Assembly: GCF_000764205.1 (NCBI RefSeq)
Contig: NZ_JQDZ01000043.1
Coordinates: 1 to 56,532, forward strand
Direction: 5' to 3'
Length of the DNA: 56,532 nt
Source of the DNA: Thalassotalea sp. ND16A
GTDB lineage: Bacteria; Pseudomonadota; Gammaproteobacteria; Enterobacterales; Alteromonadaceae
Made by a program: the position numbers and the translations under genes. The notes under the pieces are model-generated. The model worked only from the letters and a program-made list of their open reading frames with translations. It had not been told where the DNA came from and did no database searches. This document shows, piece after piece, positions 18,426 through 27,539 of the stretch (the stretch's first letter is position 1; every line of letters starts with the position of its first letter).

Positions 18426-18761
18426 TTAGCCGCCGATAAATTTCACTTTAAAGCCGTTTTTCTCCAATACGGTTTTAATGACATCACGTTTATCACCTTG
18501 AATTTCGATTACTTCACCAACAACGGTACCGCCTGTGCCACAGGTTTGTTTCAGTTTTTTGGCCAGAACTTTCAGCTCTTTTGCATCTAATCCTAAGCCA
18601 GTAATGGTGACTACGCCTTTGCCTTTGCGGCCTTTGGTTTCACGACGTACCTGGGCAAAGCCATCGGATGGGGTAATGGCTTGCTCTGCTTTTGCTTCTT
18701 TGACACGACCACCGTCGGTAGAATAAACAAGTTGCGATAGTTGATCTTGTAACGATGACAT
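18426..18761 (-). CDS. yciH: SUI1/eIF1-family translation factor YciH
   Basis: A 111-residue protein with the SUI1 fold in its C-terminal two-thirds. VTITGLGLDAKELKVLAKKL is at about 51-70, and KQTCGTGGTV at about 71-80 matches the conserved eIF1/YciH core. It is thought to influence start-site fidelity or repress translation of stress genes. It stands alone on the minus strand between a convergent FAH gene and the ETF operon. A short end fragment of a dispersed repeat lies in its upstream region near 18811. Confidence 0.92.
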   Translation of the reverse strand: MSSLQDQLSQLVYSTDGGRVKEAKAEQAITPSDGFAQVRRETKGRKGKGVVTITGLGLDAKELKVLAKKLKQTCGTGGTVVGEVIEIQGDKRDVIKTVLEKNGFKVKFIGG

Positions 18762-18908
18762 AGTGATAATTCCTGTAAACCTATAACCTGAATTCGGAAA
18801 AATGGCCTTATACCAATTTGATTAAGCAAGTGCTGGTTATCCCGAGTTCAGGCTATTATAACCAAGATTAACAAGGTAACGCACTCGATATTTTCAGCGG
18901 CAAATAAC

Positions 18909-18936
18909 AAGAAACCAGCCTGTTGGCTGGTTTCTT
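18909..18936 (-). terminator. Terminator of etfBA
   Basis: AAGAAACCAGCC with its exact complement around a TGTT loop. On the minus strand it is followed by TTGTTATTTG. It lies 65 bases past the etfA stop. Confidence 0.8.
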
Positions 18937-19002
18937 AATAATCTGGGGAGATTAGATTTTATGCTTAAGGTGCTGAAATCAATTCAGCATAAATTATAAA
19001 TC

Positions 19003-19929
19003 TTATAATTTACTTTCTAACTCAGGTAGGGCATCGAATAAGTCAGCTACAATACCGTAGTCAGCAACCTGGAAGATAGGCGCTTCAGCATCTTTGTTGA
19101 TAGCAACAATAACCTTAGAGTCTTTCATACCGGCTAAATGTTGAATGGCACCAGAAATACCTACCGCGATGTATAGATCTGGGGCAACGATTTTACCCGT
19201 TTGACCAACTTGCATGTCGTTTGCAACAAAACCTGCATCAACCGCAGCGCGTGAAGCACCAATAGCGGCGCCAAGTTTGTCAGCAATACCATCAAGAAGA
19301 TGGAAGTTTTCGCCGTTTTGCATACCACGACCACCAGAGATAACAACGCTCGCTGCACCCAAGTCAGGACGTTCTGAAACCGTAAGTTCAGCGCCAACAA
19401 AGCTAGAAGTACCAGCATCTGTGGCATTGCTTAGGGCAACAACTTCAGCAGAACCGTTAGTTTCAACAGCGTCAAAACCCGTTGCACGGACAGTGATAAC
19501 TTTAGTTGCATCTAAAGATTGCACGGTAGCAATAGCATTACCTGCGTAAATAGGGCGAACAAAAGTGTCGGCACTTTCTACTGCGATAATTTCTGAAATT
19601 TGCGCAACATCTAATAAAGCGGCAACACGTGGCATAAAGTTTTTACCCGTTGTTGAAGCATTGGCCAAAATGTGACCGTAGTCGCCCGCTAATTCAGTGA
19701 TTAATAAGCTTACGTTTTCCGCAAGTTGGTTTTCATAAGCAGCGTTGTCAGCAACTAATACTTTGCTAACCCCAGCAGCTTTAGCCGCATCAGCTGCAGC
19801 TGCAGCACAGTTAGCACCAGCAACTAGTACGTGAATATCGCCACCAATTGCGCTCGCAGCTGCAACAGTTTTTAATGTGTCAGCCTTAAGGCTTGCATTG
19901 TCATGTTCTGCAATTACTAAAATAGACAT
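19003..19929 (-). CDS. etfA: Electron transfer flavoprotein alpha subunit
   Basis: A 308-residue ETF alpha subunit. The C-terminal FAD domain shows VISGGRGM (about 195-202) and [16 protein letters not shown] (about 258-273). With ETF beta it takes electrons from acyl-CoA and other dehydrogenases and passes them to ETF-ubiquinone oxidoreductase, encoded divergently at 21238. Its ATG overlaps the etfB stop by one base. Confidence 0.97.
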   Translation of the reverse strand: MSILVIAEHDNASLKADTLKTVAAASAIGGDIHVLVAGANCAAAAADAAKAAGVSKVLVADNAAYENQLAENVSLLITELAGDYGHILANASTTGKNFMPRVAALLDVAQISEIIAVESADTFVRPIYAGNAIATVQSLDATKVITVRATGFDAVETNGSAEVVALSNATDAGTSSFVGAELTVSERPDLGAASVVISGGRGMQNGENFHLLDGIADKLGAAIGASRAAVDAGFVANDMQVGQTGKIVAPDLYIAVGISGAIQHLAGMKDSKVIVAINKDAEAPIFQVADYGIVADLFDALPELESKL

Positions 19930-20678
19930 TAGATCACCTTCGCTTCATTTTTTAATTTTTCGACTAACTCGTCGATTGACTCAACAATAATACCGGCTTG
20001 ACGTTCGGCCGGAGGAGTTACTTTGATCAAAGTCGTACGAGGGCTTAAATCGATACCAAAATCGCCAGCGGCTTTAACAGCTAAAGGCTTACGTTTCGCT
20101 TTCATGATGTTAGGCAGCGATGCGTAACGTGGTTCGTTTAAACGTAAGTCAGTAGTCACGATAGCTGGAAGATTAAGAGCAACAGTTTGTAAACCGCCAT
20201 CTACTTCACGAGTAACGTTAACTTTATCGCCTTCAACTTTCACGATCGAGGCAAAAGTACCTTGTGGCATGCCAGTTAATGCACCTAACATTTGGCCAGT
20301 TTGGTTATTGTCTGAGTCAATGGCTTGCTTACCGAGTAATACCAATTGTGGCTGTTCTTCTTCAACAACTTTTTGCAACAGCTTGGCAACGTTAATTGAA
20401 TCTAAATTTTGGTCGGTATCAATTTGAATCGCACGATCAGCACCTAGTGCTAATGCTGTACGTAGTTGTTCTTGGCAAGACTTGTCACCAATAGACACGG
20501 CTACAATTTCAGTAGCTATGCCAGCTTCTTTTAAACGAACAGCTTCTTCTACCGCGATTTCACAGAATGGATTAATTGCCATTTTAACGTTGGTTAAGTC
20601 AACGTTTGAGTTATCAGGCTTAACACGAACTTTGACGTTATAGTCAATTACGCGCTTGATTGGAACTAGTACTTTCAT
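19929..20678 (-). CDS. etfB: Electron transfer flavoprotein beta subunit
   Basis: A 249-residue ETF beta subunit starting [20 protein letters not shown]. The AMP-binding region includes [20 protein letters not shown] (about 123-142). The start at 20678 has GAGG at proper spacing; a longer frame to 20807 runs into a palindromic repeat and is not credible. First gene of etfBA. Confidence 0.96.
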   Translation of the reverse strand: MKVLVPIKRVIDYNVKVRVKPDNSNVDLTNVKMAINPFCEIAVEEAVRLKEAGIATEIVAVSIGDKSCQEQLRTALALGADRAIQIDTDQNLDSINVAKLLQKVVEEEQPQLVLLGKQAIDSDNNQTGQMLGALTGMPQGTFASIVKVEGDKVNVTREVDGGLQTVALNLPAIVTTDLRLNEPRYASLPNIMKAKRKPLAVKAAGDFGIDLSPRTTLIKVTPPAERQAGIIVESIDELVEKLKNEAKVI

Positions 20679-20790
20679 AGCAACCTCTAATTTTTTACCA
20701 AAGTCATTTAACTTGTTGTTCGGTATTTTATCTATTTGTAGACAATAGTCAAACACTTGTTTGAAATTGTTGTTTAAAACTGATTTAATG

Positions 20791-21060
20791 TAAATACCCG
20801 TCAACATTCAAAGTGCCGGGTTTCAGTGGGAATTTAAAGTGATTTAGGCAAGGTATTAAATTTAGAGAATGGTTATTCCATTGTTAAAATTCATAGCGCT
20901 GCATAAATCACTTTTAAACCCATCGAAGAAGCGTTTGAGCAATCCCACTTCTTCGTTCCATCTATTTGTAAGGGAATAACCATTACTGTATAGATGCGCC
21001 TTGAATTGGAATCGCTCAAGCGCTCTGAAACCGGCATCTTGAATGCTGACGGGTATATTT
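20791..21060. repeat. 270-bp palindromic (MITE-like) element
   Basis: The outer ends are inverted copies: ATACCCGTCAACATTCAA (from 20795) against TTGAATGCTGACGGGTAT (to 21055), continuing with CCGGGTTTCAG against CTGAAACCGG. An inner pair, GAATGGTTATTCC against GGAATAACCATTA, extends the symmetry. No credible ORF. It occupies half of the 559-base gap between etfB and the ETF-QO gene. I recall similar repeats in Colwellia-type genomes but cannot verify this here. Confidence 0.75.
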
Positions 21061-21237
21061 ATTTCATGGGCGAAAGATTACTAAGCCGATTACAAAACGT
21101 CAATGTTAAGTTACATTTAATGTGATCTAAGACAATTATATTGCCGGATTTGCATAGGTTTGCCGCTTATAAAATGCTATATATAGATATCTAAATTTAA
21201 ACAGTATTGTTCGAAAAATCAATCTAAGGGGATACGC

Positions 21238-22887
21238 GTGGAACGTGAATCGATGGAATTTGATGTTGTGATCGTGGGTGCAGGCCCATCGGGTTTATCT
21301 ACAGCATGTAAATTAATGCAAATGGCACAAGAAAAAGATCAAGAATTAATGGTTTGTGTTGTTGAAAAAGGCTCTGAAGTTGGCGCTCATATCTTATCTG
21401 GTGCTGTATTTGAACCTCGTTCATTAACTGAATTATTCCCTGACTGGAAAGCACAAGGTGCACCATTAAATACGCCAGTAACTGGCGATGATATCTATTT
21501 ATTAAATAACAAGGATAAGGGCATTAAACTGCCTAACTTTAGTGTGCCAAAAACCATGCACAATGATGGCAACTATATTGTCTCTATGGGCAACGTATGT
21601 CGCTGGTTAGCGGAACAAGCGGAAAGCTTGGGTGTTGAAATATTCCCTGGTTTCCCGGCGCAAGACGTTATTTATGAAGACGGTAAGGTCGCTGGCATCA
21701 TCACTGGTGATATGGGCTTAGATGCTGAAGGCAATCAAAAAGACTCGTTCATGCCAGGCATGGAGTTACGCGCCAAGTACACCGTATTTGCAGAAGGGTG
21801 TCGTGGTCACTTAGGCAAAGAACTGATTAGCAAGTTCAACCTGGACCAAGGCAAGCAACCGCAGCATTACGGTCTTGGTTTTAAAGAAATTTGGGACATT
21901 GACCCTGAGCTGCACCAGGAAGGTTTAGTCATTCACTCCGCGGGTTGGCCGTTAGAAGGCGATACAACGGGTGGTGGTTACTTATACCACGCTGAAAATA
22001 ACCAGGTATTTGTCGGTTTAATTATCGATTTAAATTATTCTAATCCGCACTTAAGCCCGTTTGATGAATTTCAAAAACTAAAACATCACCCGAAATTTTC
22101 GCAATACCTAAAAGGTGGTAAGCGGGTATCTTATGGTGCTCGTGCGTTAGCAAAGGGTGGATTCAATTCACTGCCGAAAATGACTATGCCGGGGGCGGTT
22201 ATGGTAGGTTGTGACGCCGGTACCATTAACTTTGCCAAGATCAAAGGCAATCATACCGCGATGAAATCAGGCATGTTAGCCGCTGAAACTATTTTTGCGG
22301 CGCTTGCTGCTGGCGATGAAGGGGGTAACGATTTAACGGCGTTCACCGATAACTTCAAAAATTCATGGCTCTATGATGAGCTATACAATACCCGTAACTT
22401 TGGCGCGGTAATGCATAAACTGGGGACATTCCTTGGTGGTGCTTACAATACCTTAGATCAAAATATCTTTGGTGGTAAATTACCGTTCAACTTCTCTGAC
22501 AACAGTCTCGATCATGAGCAATTAAAGCTGGCCTCAGAGTGTCCGGTGATCAGCTATCCGAAACCGGATGGGGTGTTAAGCTTCGATAAGTTAAGCTCGG
22601 TATTTTTATCAAATACCAACCATGAAGAAGAGCAACCGTGTCACTTGAAACTGAACGATATGCAAATTCCAATTAGTGTGAATTTACCGAAATACGCCGA
22701 GCCTGCACAGCGATACTGTCCTGCCGGTGTATACGAAGTGGAACAAACTCAAGACGGCGAGAATAAATTTGTGATCAATTCACAGAACTGCATTCACTGT
22801 AAAACCTGTGACATTAAAGATCCAAGCCAAAACATAACCTGGGTAACGCCTGAAGGTACTGGCGGACCAAACTACCCGAACATGTAG
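21238..22887 (+). CDS. Electron transfer flavoprotein-ubiquinone oxidoreductase
   Basis: A 549-residue ETF-QO that transfers electrons from ETF to the quinone pool at the inner membrane. FAD motif DVVIVGAGPSGLSTA is at residues about 8-23. The C-terminal 4Fe-4S ferredoxin domain has CPAGVYEV and CIHCKTCDIKDPSQNITW. The start is GTG 21238 with AAGGGG eight bases upstream, and the MERESMEFDVV opening fits the family. It diverges from etfBA, with which it works. Confidence 0.96.
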   Translation: MERESMEFDVVIVGAGPSGLSTACKLMQMAQEKDQELMVCVVEKGSEVGAHILSGAVFEPRSLTELFPDWKAQGAPLNTPVTGDDIYLLNNKDKGIKLPNFSVPKTMHNDGNYIVSMGNVCRWLAEQAESLGVEIFPGFPAQDVIYEDGKVAGIITGDMGLDAEGNQKDSFMPGMELRAKYTVFAEGCRGHLGKELISKFNLDQGKQPQHYGLGFKEIWDIDPELHQEGLVIHSAGWPLEGDTTGGGYLYHAENNQVFVGLIIDLNYSNPHLSPFDEFQKLKHHPKFSQYLKGGKRVSYGARALAKGGFNSLPKMTMPGAVMVGCDAGTINFAKIKGNHTAMKSGMLAAETIFAALAAGDEGGNDLTAFTDNFKNSWLYDELYNTRNFGAVMHKLGTFLGGAYNTLDQNIFGGKLPFNFSDNSLDHEQLKLASECPVISYPKPDGVLSFDKLSSVFLSNTNHEEEQPCHLKLNDMQIPISVNLPKYAEPAQRYCPAGVYEVEQTQDGENKFVINSQNCIHCKTCDIKDPSQNITWVTPEGTGGPNYPNM

Positions 22888-22960
22888 TTTTATACATGGA
22901 TTGTACTTATACCCGACAGGCAGGGATAGCCTTTAGAGGGTGATTGTTTTCATCAATGTA

Positions 22961-22992
22961 ATAAACAAGCCCGGATTTCCGGGCTTGTTTAT
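22961..22992. terminator. Strong terminator after ETF-QO
   Basis: A 14-bp stem, ATAAACAAGCCCGG with its complement and an ATTT loop, 73 bases past the stop. The GC-rich inner stem is followed by TTTAT. Confidence 0.82.
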
Positions 22993-23079
22993 GTTCAGCA
23001 ACTGGGTAAGATAATATCGAGTGCTTTGCCTGGTTGATTCGTTTATAATACGCGCAATTTTTATCCACCGATAATTTGT

Positions 23080-24162
23080 ATGCGATTTTCAATAACGGTT
23101 AAACCTCTGTTAACTTTTCTCTTACTAGGCAGCGTTATTGCTTGTTCGCCGCAAGCAGATGTAGAAACAAGTGCTTGTTCACCGCAAGCTGATGTAGAAA
23201 TAATCGCTGGCGAACAGCAACAATTACAGTTAACAGGGCGGACAATGGGGCCTATCGTTTATTCGGTGAAGCTCATTGCCAACAAACAACAGCTTGAACA
23301 ATCACAGTTAGCGAATAAAGTGGACGATTTATTGGTCAAGATCAATGCCCAAATGTCTACTTATGATAAAAATTCAGAATTATCAAAATTTAATCAATAC
23401 CAGGGACATGATGCCCGCATAATTTCGGTCGAATTAAACCAGGTATTAACTGAGTCGATCCGTTTGGCACAATTAACGCAGGGCACATTGGATGTCACCG
23501 TTGGCCCATTAGTGAATCTGTGGAGCTTTGGTCCGGAAGAGCGCGTTGAAAAAGTCCCTTCGGCTGAGTTGATTGCCAGTACGAAGCAACACATAGGCAT
23601 TAAAAAAATTAATTTAAGCGACCGACAACTATCCAAATCGGATGCAAATGTGTATGTGGATCTTTCAGCAATTGCTAAAGGCTTTGCTGTGGATAAGGTC
23701 GCAGAATTGTTAGAGCAACATGGTTACCATAACTATCTCGTTGATATTGGTGGAGAAATGCGCCTTAAAGGAATTAAGACGAATGGTCAAAGATGGTGCA
23801 TTGCGGTAGAAAAACCAATTGCTGGTACAAGAGCGGTACAAAAGCTTATAATACCCGGCGATAATGCGGTGGCAACATCGGGTGATTACCGAAATTATTT
23901 TGAAGAAAACGGTATTCGTTATTCTCATACCATTAACCCTGAAACCGGCTGGCCAATAAGCCACAAGTTGGTATCGGTAACTGTGGTACATCCATCATCA
24001 ATGACTGCCGATGGTTTAGCAACGGCCATTGAAGTGATGGGACCTGAAAAAGGTTATGAATTTGCCAAAGCAAATAACTTTGCGGTGTATTTAATCAGTA
24101 AAACGGATGACGGTTTTGCGGAATATAGCACTGAGCAGTTTAAGCAGTTAGTTGCGCAATAG
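23080..24162 (+). CDS. apbE: FAD:protein FMN transferase, lipoprotein
   Basis: A 360-residue ApbE that attaches FMN covalently to proteins such as Na+-NQR subunits NqrB and NqrC. The lipobox GSVIAC puts the lipidated Cys at residue 22. Catalytic-domain motifs are GRTMGPIVYSV near 52, SAIAKGFAVDKVAE near 197 and a C-terminal MTADGLATA with the metal Asp. The sequence just after the signal is an 11-residue tandem duplication (ACSPQADVETS, ACSPQADVEII). It is followed by nqrM, the usual pair, although the nqr operon is not in the window. Confidence 0.95.
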   Translation: MRFSITVKPLLTFLLLGSVIACSPQADVETSACSPQADVEIIAGEQQQLQLTGRTMGPIVYSVKLIANKQQLEQSQLANKVDDLLVKINAQMSTYDKNSELSKFNQYQGHDARIISVELNQVLTESIRLAQLTQGTLDVTVGPLVNLWSFGPEERVEKVPSAELIASTKQHIGIKKINLSDRQLSKSDANVYVDLSAIAKGFAVDKVAELLEQHGYHNYLVDIGGEMRLKGIKTNGQRWCIAVEKPIAGTRAVQKLIIPGDNAVATSGDYRNYFEENGIRYSHTINPETGWPISHKLVSVTVVHPSSMTADGLATAIEVMGPEKGYEFAKANNFAVYLISKTDDGFAEYSTEQFKQLVAQ

Positions 24163-24193
24163 CGCTTTTATTAACAGTAGAAAGAGAGAAAAA

Positions 24194-24415
24194 ATGTCAG
24201 TATTTTTATTAACCTTTGGTTTCTTTATCGTTATGTTTTTGGCGATGGCCGTGGGTTATATCATTCAACAAAAAACTCTTGCCGGCAGCTGTGGTGGCTT
24301 AGGTTCAGTAGGTATTGAAAAAGCGTGTAACTGCGACAGTCCGTGTGCAAAGCGTAAAGAGCGTGAACGCCAGGCGGCATTAAAAGAAAATTCATTGGAT
24401 GTGAAAAACATTTAA
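24194..24415 (+). CDS. nqrM: Na+-NQR maturation protein NqrM
   Basis: A 73-residue protein with one membrane helix (about 3-24) followed by the family Cys cluster: GSCGGLG, KACNCDSPC. NqrM is needed to install the iron centre between NqrD and NqrE. ATG 24194, after AGAGAG, fits the start; an earlier ATG at 24152 overlaps apbE. Co-transcribed with apbE. Confidence 0.93.
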   Translation: MSVFLLTFGFFIVMFLAMAVGYIIQQKTLAGSCGGLGSVGIEKACNCDSPCAKRKERERQAALKENSLDVKNI

Positions 24416-24420
24416 TCTAA

Positions 24421-24463
24421 TTCAAAAAAAAGCTTAATACCGGGTATTAAGCTTTTTTTTGAA
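24421..24463. terminator. Bidirectional terminator
   Basis: TTCAAAAAAAAGCTTAATA pairs with its complement at 24445-24463, giving A and T runs on both sides. It separates nqrM from the convergent small gene. Confidence 0.88.
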
Positions 24464-24724
24464 TCATTCATCATTAATTTTTGCGACTTGCTGGTAATAA
24501 CGATCAAATCCGATTGTTTGATAAATGCGAATGATTGAATATATGCCATGTAAGCTGCCAATGAGTAAACTGATCGTGATAACAATCAGATTTGCTTCAC
24601 CAAGGTAGGCACAACACAGTGATGCCACTATCGATGCAATAAATAGGGATGAGAAATAAATTCTTACTCCAATGAGCAGTTTTTTTATTTTTAAAGCAAA
24701 AACTTCATTAACCATCACTGACAT
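24464..24724 (-). CDS. Small membrane protein, unknown
   Basis: An 86-residue protein with two hydrophobic helices (about 18-45 and 47-68) and a soluble C-terminal tail. I do not recognise a family. No clear ribosome-binding site before ATG 24724; ATG 24715 (MVNEVF) is an alternative. It ends directly at the shared terminator. Confidence 0.5.
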   Translation of the reverse strand: MSVMVNEVFALKIKKLLIGVRIYFSSLFIASIVASLCCAYLGEANLIVITISLLIGSLHGIYSIIRIYQTIGFDRYYQQVAKINDE

Positions 24725-24814
24725 TTGAAAACCACATAATTAGGACCTAATAATAATTATAATGGTTTATATTCTTTTTGGTTATATCGAATTGATATAT
24801 GATTTTCCTTTCTG

Positions 24815-24846
24815 AAAAATGAGCAGATATTTAATCTACTTGGTAT
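24815..24846. repeat. Fragment of the 31-192 repeat
   Basis: 32 bases matching the inverted left end of the element at 31-192 with one mismatch. It ends in CTACTTGGTAT, seven bases short of the DUF4136 stop region. Confidence 0.7.
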
Positions 24847-24852
24847 ATATAC

Positions 24853-25416
24853 TTACTGCTTAGGTGGAAAGTTGCTCAAAATAGTGCCCACGACTTTGTT
24901 TATTTCCTGGTGTTTTTCGGCAGCCTTTATCCCTTGTTCTGCTTCAAAACCGTCAAAACCACGCCAAATGAGTTTACCTTGATGATGAATATCAATGGTA
25001 ATTTGGGTATAAATATTAATGCCGGAATCAAGCGGTATTGTGGTACCAACGCCAATACCGGTAGCGCTGCTGCTGCTACGATTTACTCCACCTATACCAA
25101 TACTGAAAGATGAGGTGTCTTCACGCTCTTCCCGAGTGGTAAAATAACTCACCTGCAACTGGGCATCGGTATCCGCCATGTTCAGTGATTTTGCCGTTAA
25201 TTGCATCATAACGGCATCTTTAATACGGTCGCTGGTTAATTGCTCCATTGGCGCTGCTTGTGCTTCATTAGAAGCAACAAATTGATAATCACTGAAAGTG
25301 GAAAAGTTGGTGTCAGTGTCATAATCGACATTAGTATCGGTACTTTTACAAGCCGTTAATAGTAAGCTTGAGCCGATGATAAAAGCGATGAAGTTAATTA
25401 GCCTGACCTTATGCAT
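24853..25416 (-). CDS. DUF4136 lipoprotein
   Basis: A 187-residue predicted lipoprotein with signal peptide and lipobox LTAC (Cys 23). The rest has the DUF4136 pattern: a TFSDYQF opening, a QLQVSYFTT strand, and RGFDGFEA near the end. Members are periplasmic outer-membrane-anchored proteins of unknown function. A Ser/Gly-rich linker (GVNRSSSSATGIGVG) lies near 108-122. Single gene on the minus strand. Confidence 0.82.
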   Translation of the reverse strand: MHKVRLINFIAFIIGSSLLLTACKSTDTNVDYDTDTNFSTFSDYQFVASNEAQAAPMEQLTSDRIKDAVMMQLTAKSLNMADTDAQLQVSYFTTREEREDTSSFSIGIGGVNRSSSSATGIGVGTTIPLDSGINIYTQITIDIHHQGKLIWRGFDGFEAEQGIKAAEKHQEINKVVGTILSNFPPKQ

Positions 25417-25474
25417 AGTAATACCGAATTCATTGTGATTATTGATAAGGTATAGTCTTTAAGTCATTAAAAAT

Positions 25475-26245
25475 CTATTCCAGCAATTTACAGTTTAAAT
25501 GCAGTTGATCGAGCCCTGAAAATATCTGCCACTGCTCAGAGTTGTTGCTAATGCCAATATCGGTTGCTAACAGACAAGGTTTTTTAAACTCAATTTTTAA
25601 TCTGTCTGCAACTATCTTTTTCTCGATCAATAATAAATGCGCTAAGTACATGCCATGAATAATGGCACCGGGCATACCAAAGAGTTTTGCCAATCTTTCA
25701 CTGATATGAATGGGGTTGTAGTCATAACTTACCTTGGCATAAGCTCTGGCAATTAAGCTGTCAACATGAAATGGTGTGTCAGCGGTATACGAATGCTGGT
25801 TCGTTAATGGTGCTCTATCTGTGGCTTTGAGTTTTTTCAACATGGTATTTTTATTGATCAAACAGCATTTTTCACCTTGATAAAACTTTGATTCAATTTG
25901 TACCAACTTGCCTAATGGGTGGCTGCGACTTTGCTTAATGTTGATCACAACTTTGTAATGTTGTTGAAAATCAATCATAAAAAACTGTTTAAATTCTGCG
26001 GTTAAGTGGATCAAACCCAGTGGTGAAAAGGCAAAATGCTTATGGCTGAGCGCTTTCATCATAGGTTTGAAACCGGCAATAAACGCATAACTTATGGGTA
26101 AGTCTTGCTCTGCAGATACTCGGTAAAGCTTACGAAACCGCTCTATGTTTTTGCTAGGCAGGCCTTTTACGTCAAACTCAAGGCTGTATTCATTAAAGAA
26201 TATTTTCTGTTGGCGTTTGGTGAGCAACTTTAAATAATGGTACAT
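25475..26245 (-). CDS. MaoC-like hot-dog fold protein
   Basis: A 256-residue protein whose C-terminal part has the MaoC dehydratase signature: VSYDYNPIHISERLAKLFGMPGAIIHGMY (positions about 174-202), with the Asp/His pair of R-hydratases (D-x4-H). The N-terminal 110 residues form a more degenerate hot-dog-like region. Likely acts on acyl thioesters; the pathway is unknown. It stands alone and diverges from dinB. Confidence 0.72.
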   Translation of the reverse strand: MYHYLKLLTKRQQKIFFNEYSLEFDVKGLPSKNIERFRKLYRVSAEQDLPISYAFIAGFKPMMKALSHKHFAFSPLGLIHLTAEFKQFFMIDFQQHYKVVINIKQSRSHPLGKLVQIESKFYQGEKCCLINKNTMLKKLKATDRAPLTNQHSYTADTPFHVDSLIARAYAKVSYDYNPIHISERLAKLFGMPGAIIHGMYLAHLLLIEKKIVADRLKIEFKKPCLLATDIGISNNSEQWQIFSGLDQLHLNCKLLE

Positions 26246-26341
26246 CTACAGCGTTGTCCGTAAGCGTTATTTTCATAATACTCTACCATAGCAGATCTGC
26301 TGATATCATAAATATTGAATTTGTAAAATAGTTTGTGTAAG

Positions 26342-26357
26342 CTGTGTTTATATACAG
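26342..26357 (+). promoter_or_regulatory. LexA (SOS) box
   Basis: CTGTGTTTATATACAG fits CTGT-N8-ACAG exactly. It is 44 bases upstream of the dinB start codon, as expected for an SOS-repressed promoter. Confidence 0.88.
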
Positions 26358-26400
26358 TATTTAATGAAGGGTTCATAAGTTCAATGAGCAGGGGGGGTAA

Positions 26401-27465
26401 GTGGCACTGAAAAAAATTATTCATGTCGACATGGATTGTTTTTATGCCGCAGTGGAAATGCGGGATAATCCGGAACTGGCGAATATTCCCATTGCCATTG
26501 GCGGTACTGGGCCACGCAGTGTAACTGCTACCTGTAATTATCTGGCTCGTGAATACGGGGTGCGTTCGGCTATGCCGGTTGGTAGAGCCTTACAATTGTG
26601 TCCACACCTTAAACTGGTCTCGGGCAGGATGTCTGCCTATAAAGAAGCCTCAGACCATATTCGCGAAATTTTTTCCCGCTATACCGATAAAATTGAACCT
26701 TTGTCGTTAGATGAAGCCTATCTTGATGTTACTGATTGCACTGAGTGTAACGGTAGTGCCACCTTAATTGCAGAAAAAATCAGAGCTGAAATTTACCAGG
26801 AGCTTAATTTAACCGCCTCCGCCGGTGTGGCACCAAATAAATTTATCGCCAAGATTGCTTCCGATGAAAATAAGCCAAACGGGCAGTGTGTAGTACCCCC
26901 CAACAAGGTAAGCGATTTTGTCGAAAGCTTGCCGTTGAAAAAAATTCCTGGGGTTGGTCCCAAAACCTTAGAAAAATTGCAAGCAAGGGGCTTTTATACT
27001 TGCGCTGATGTCCGGGCTAGTGATGTTAATACCATGGAAAAACTCATGGGCAAATTTGGCCCTGCCATATACAAGCGCGCCTTTGGTATCGATAATCGTG
27101 AGGTTGAAACGGCAAGGATAAGAAAGTCTTTGGCAATTGAAACGACACTGGCTAAAGACATAAACGATAAAAGCAGTTGTGTTGCGGTGATTGAAACATT
27201 GTTACCTAAGTTTTTAACCCGTCTGGATAAAGTAAAAGACCTAACCATAGTGCGGCAAGGGGTAAAAATTAAATTTGCTGATTTTACTCAAACCACGGTT
27301 GAGCAGAGTCAAGACGGTCTGGATACCAGTTTATTTGAACCTCTGCTGGCACAAGCGTTAATCAGAGGCAATGGTAAAAAAGTACGGTTAATTGGTTTAA
27401 CCGTAGGTTTTAAGCCAAGCGACAGTAATGATATCGACAAAGCACAGTTAACCCTTCCGCTTTAA
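26401..27465 (+). CDS. dinB: DNA polymerase IV
   Basis: A 354-residue Y-family translesion polymerase. Catalytic motifs: IHVDMDCFYAAVE (residues 7-19), SLDEAYLDVT (about 100-109) and the helix-hairpin-helix KIPGVGPKTLEKL (about 181-193). The start is GTG 26401 behind a G-rich ribosome-binding site. It ends without an obvious beta-clamp peptide beyond AQLTLPL, which itself resembles the clamp-binding motif QLxLPL. SOS control is indicated by the LexA box. Confidence 0.96.
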   Translation: MALKKIIHVDMDCFYAAVEMRDNPELANIPIAIGGTGPRSVTATCNYLAREYGVRSAMPVGRALQLCPHLKLVSGRMSAYKEASDHIREIFSRYTDKIEPLSLDEAYLDVTDCTECNGSATLIAEKIRAEIYQELNLTASAGVAPNKFIAKIASDENKPNGQCVVPPNKVSDFVESLPLKKIPGVGPKTLEKLQARGFYTCADVRASDVNTMEKLMGKFGPAIYKRAFGIDNREVETARIRKSLAIETTLAKDINDKSSCVAVIETLLPKFLTRLDKVKDLTIVRQGVKIKFADFTQTTVEQSQDGLDTSLFEPLLAQALIRGNGKKVRLIGLTVGFKPSDSNDIDKAQLTLPL

Positions 27466-27539
27466 TTTTGATTTTTTTAGAAATGCAGTCCATATTTAAT
27501 AACAATTAAAGTAAATTCCCTCGCATTTGAGATAACACT

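Noticed and set aside
20679-20807. N-terminal extension of ETF beta
   Set aside because: The extension starts in a palindromic repeat; ATG 20678 has the ribosome-binding site and the conserved MKVLVPIKR start.
26230-26424. Minus-strand 64-codon ORF between the MaoC-like gene and dinB
   Set aside because: Covers the LexA box and the dinB start; composition not protein-like.
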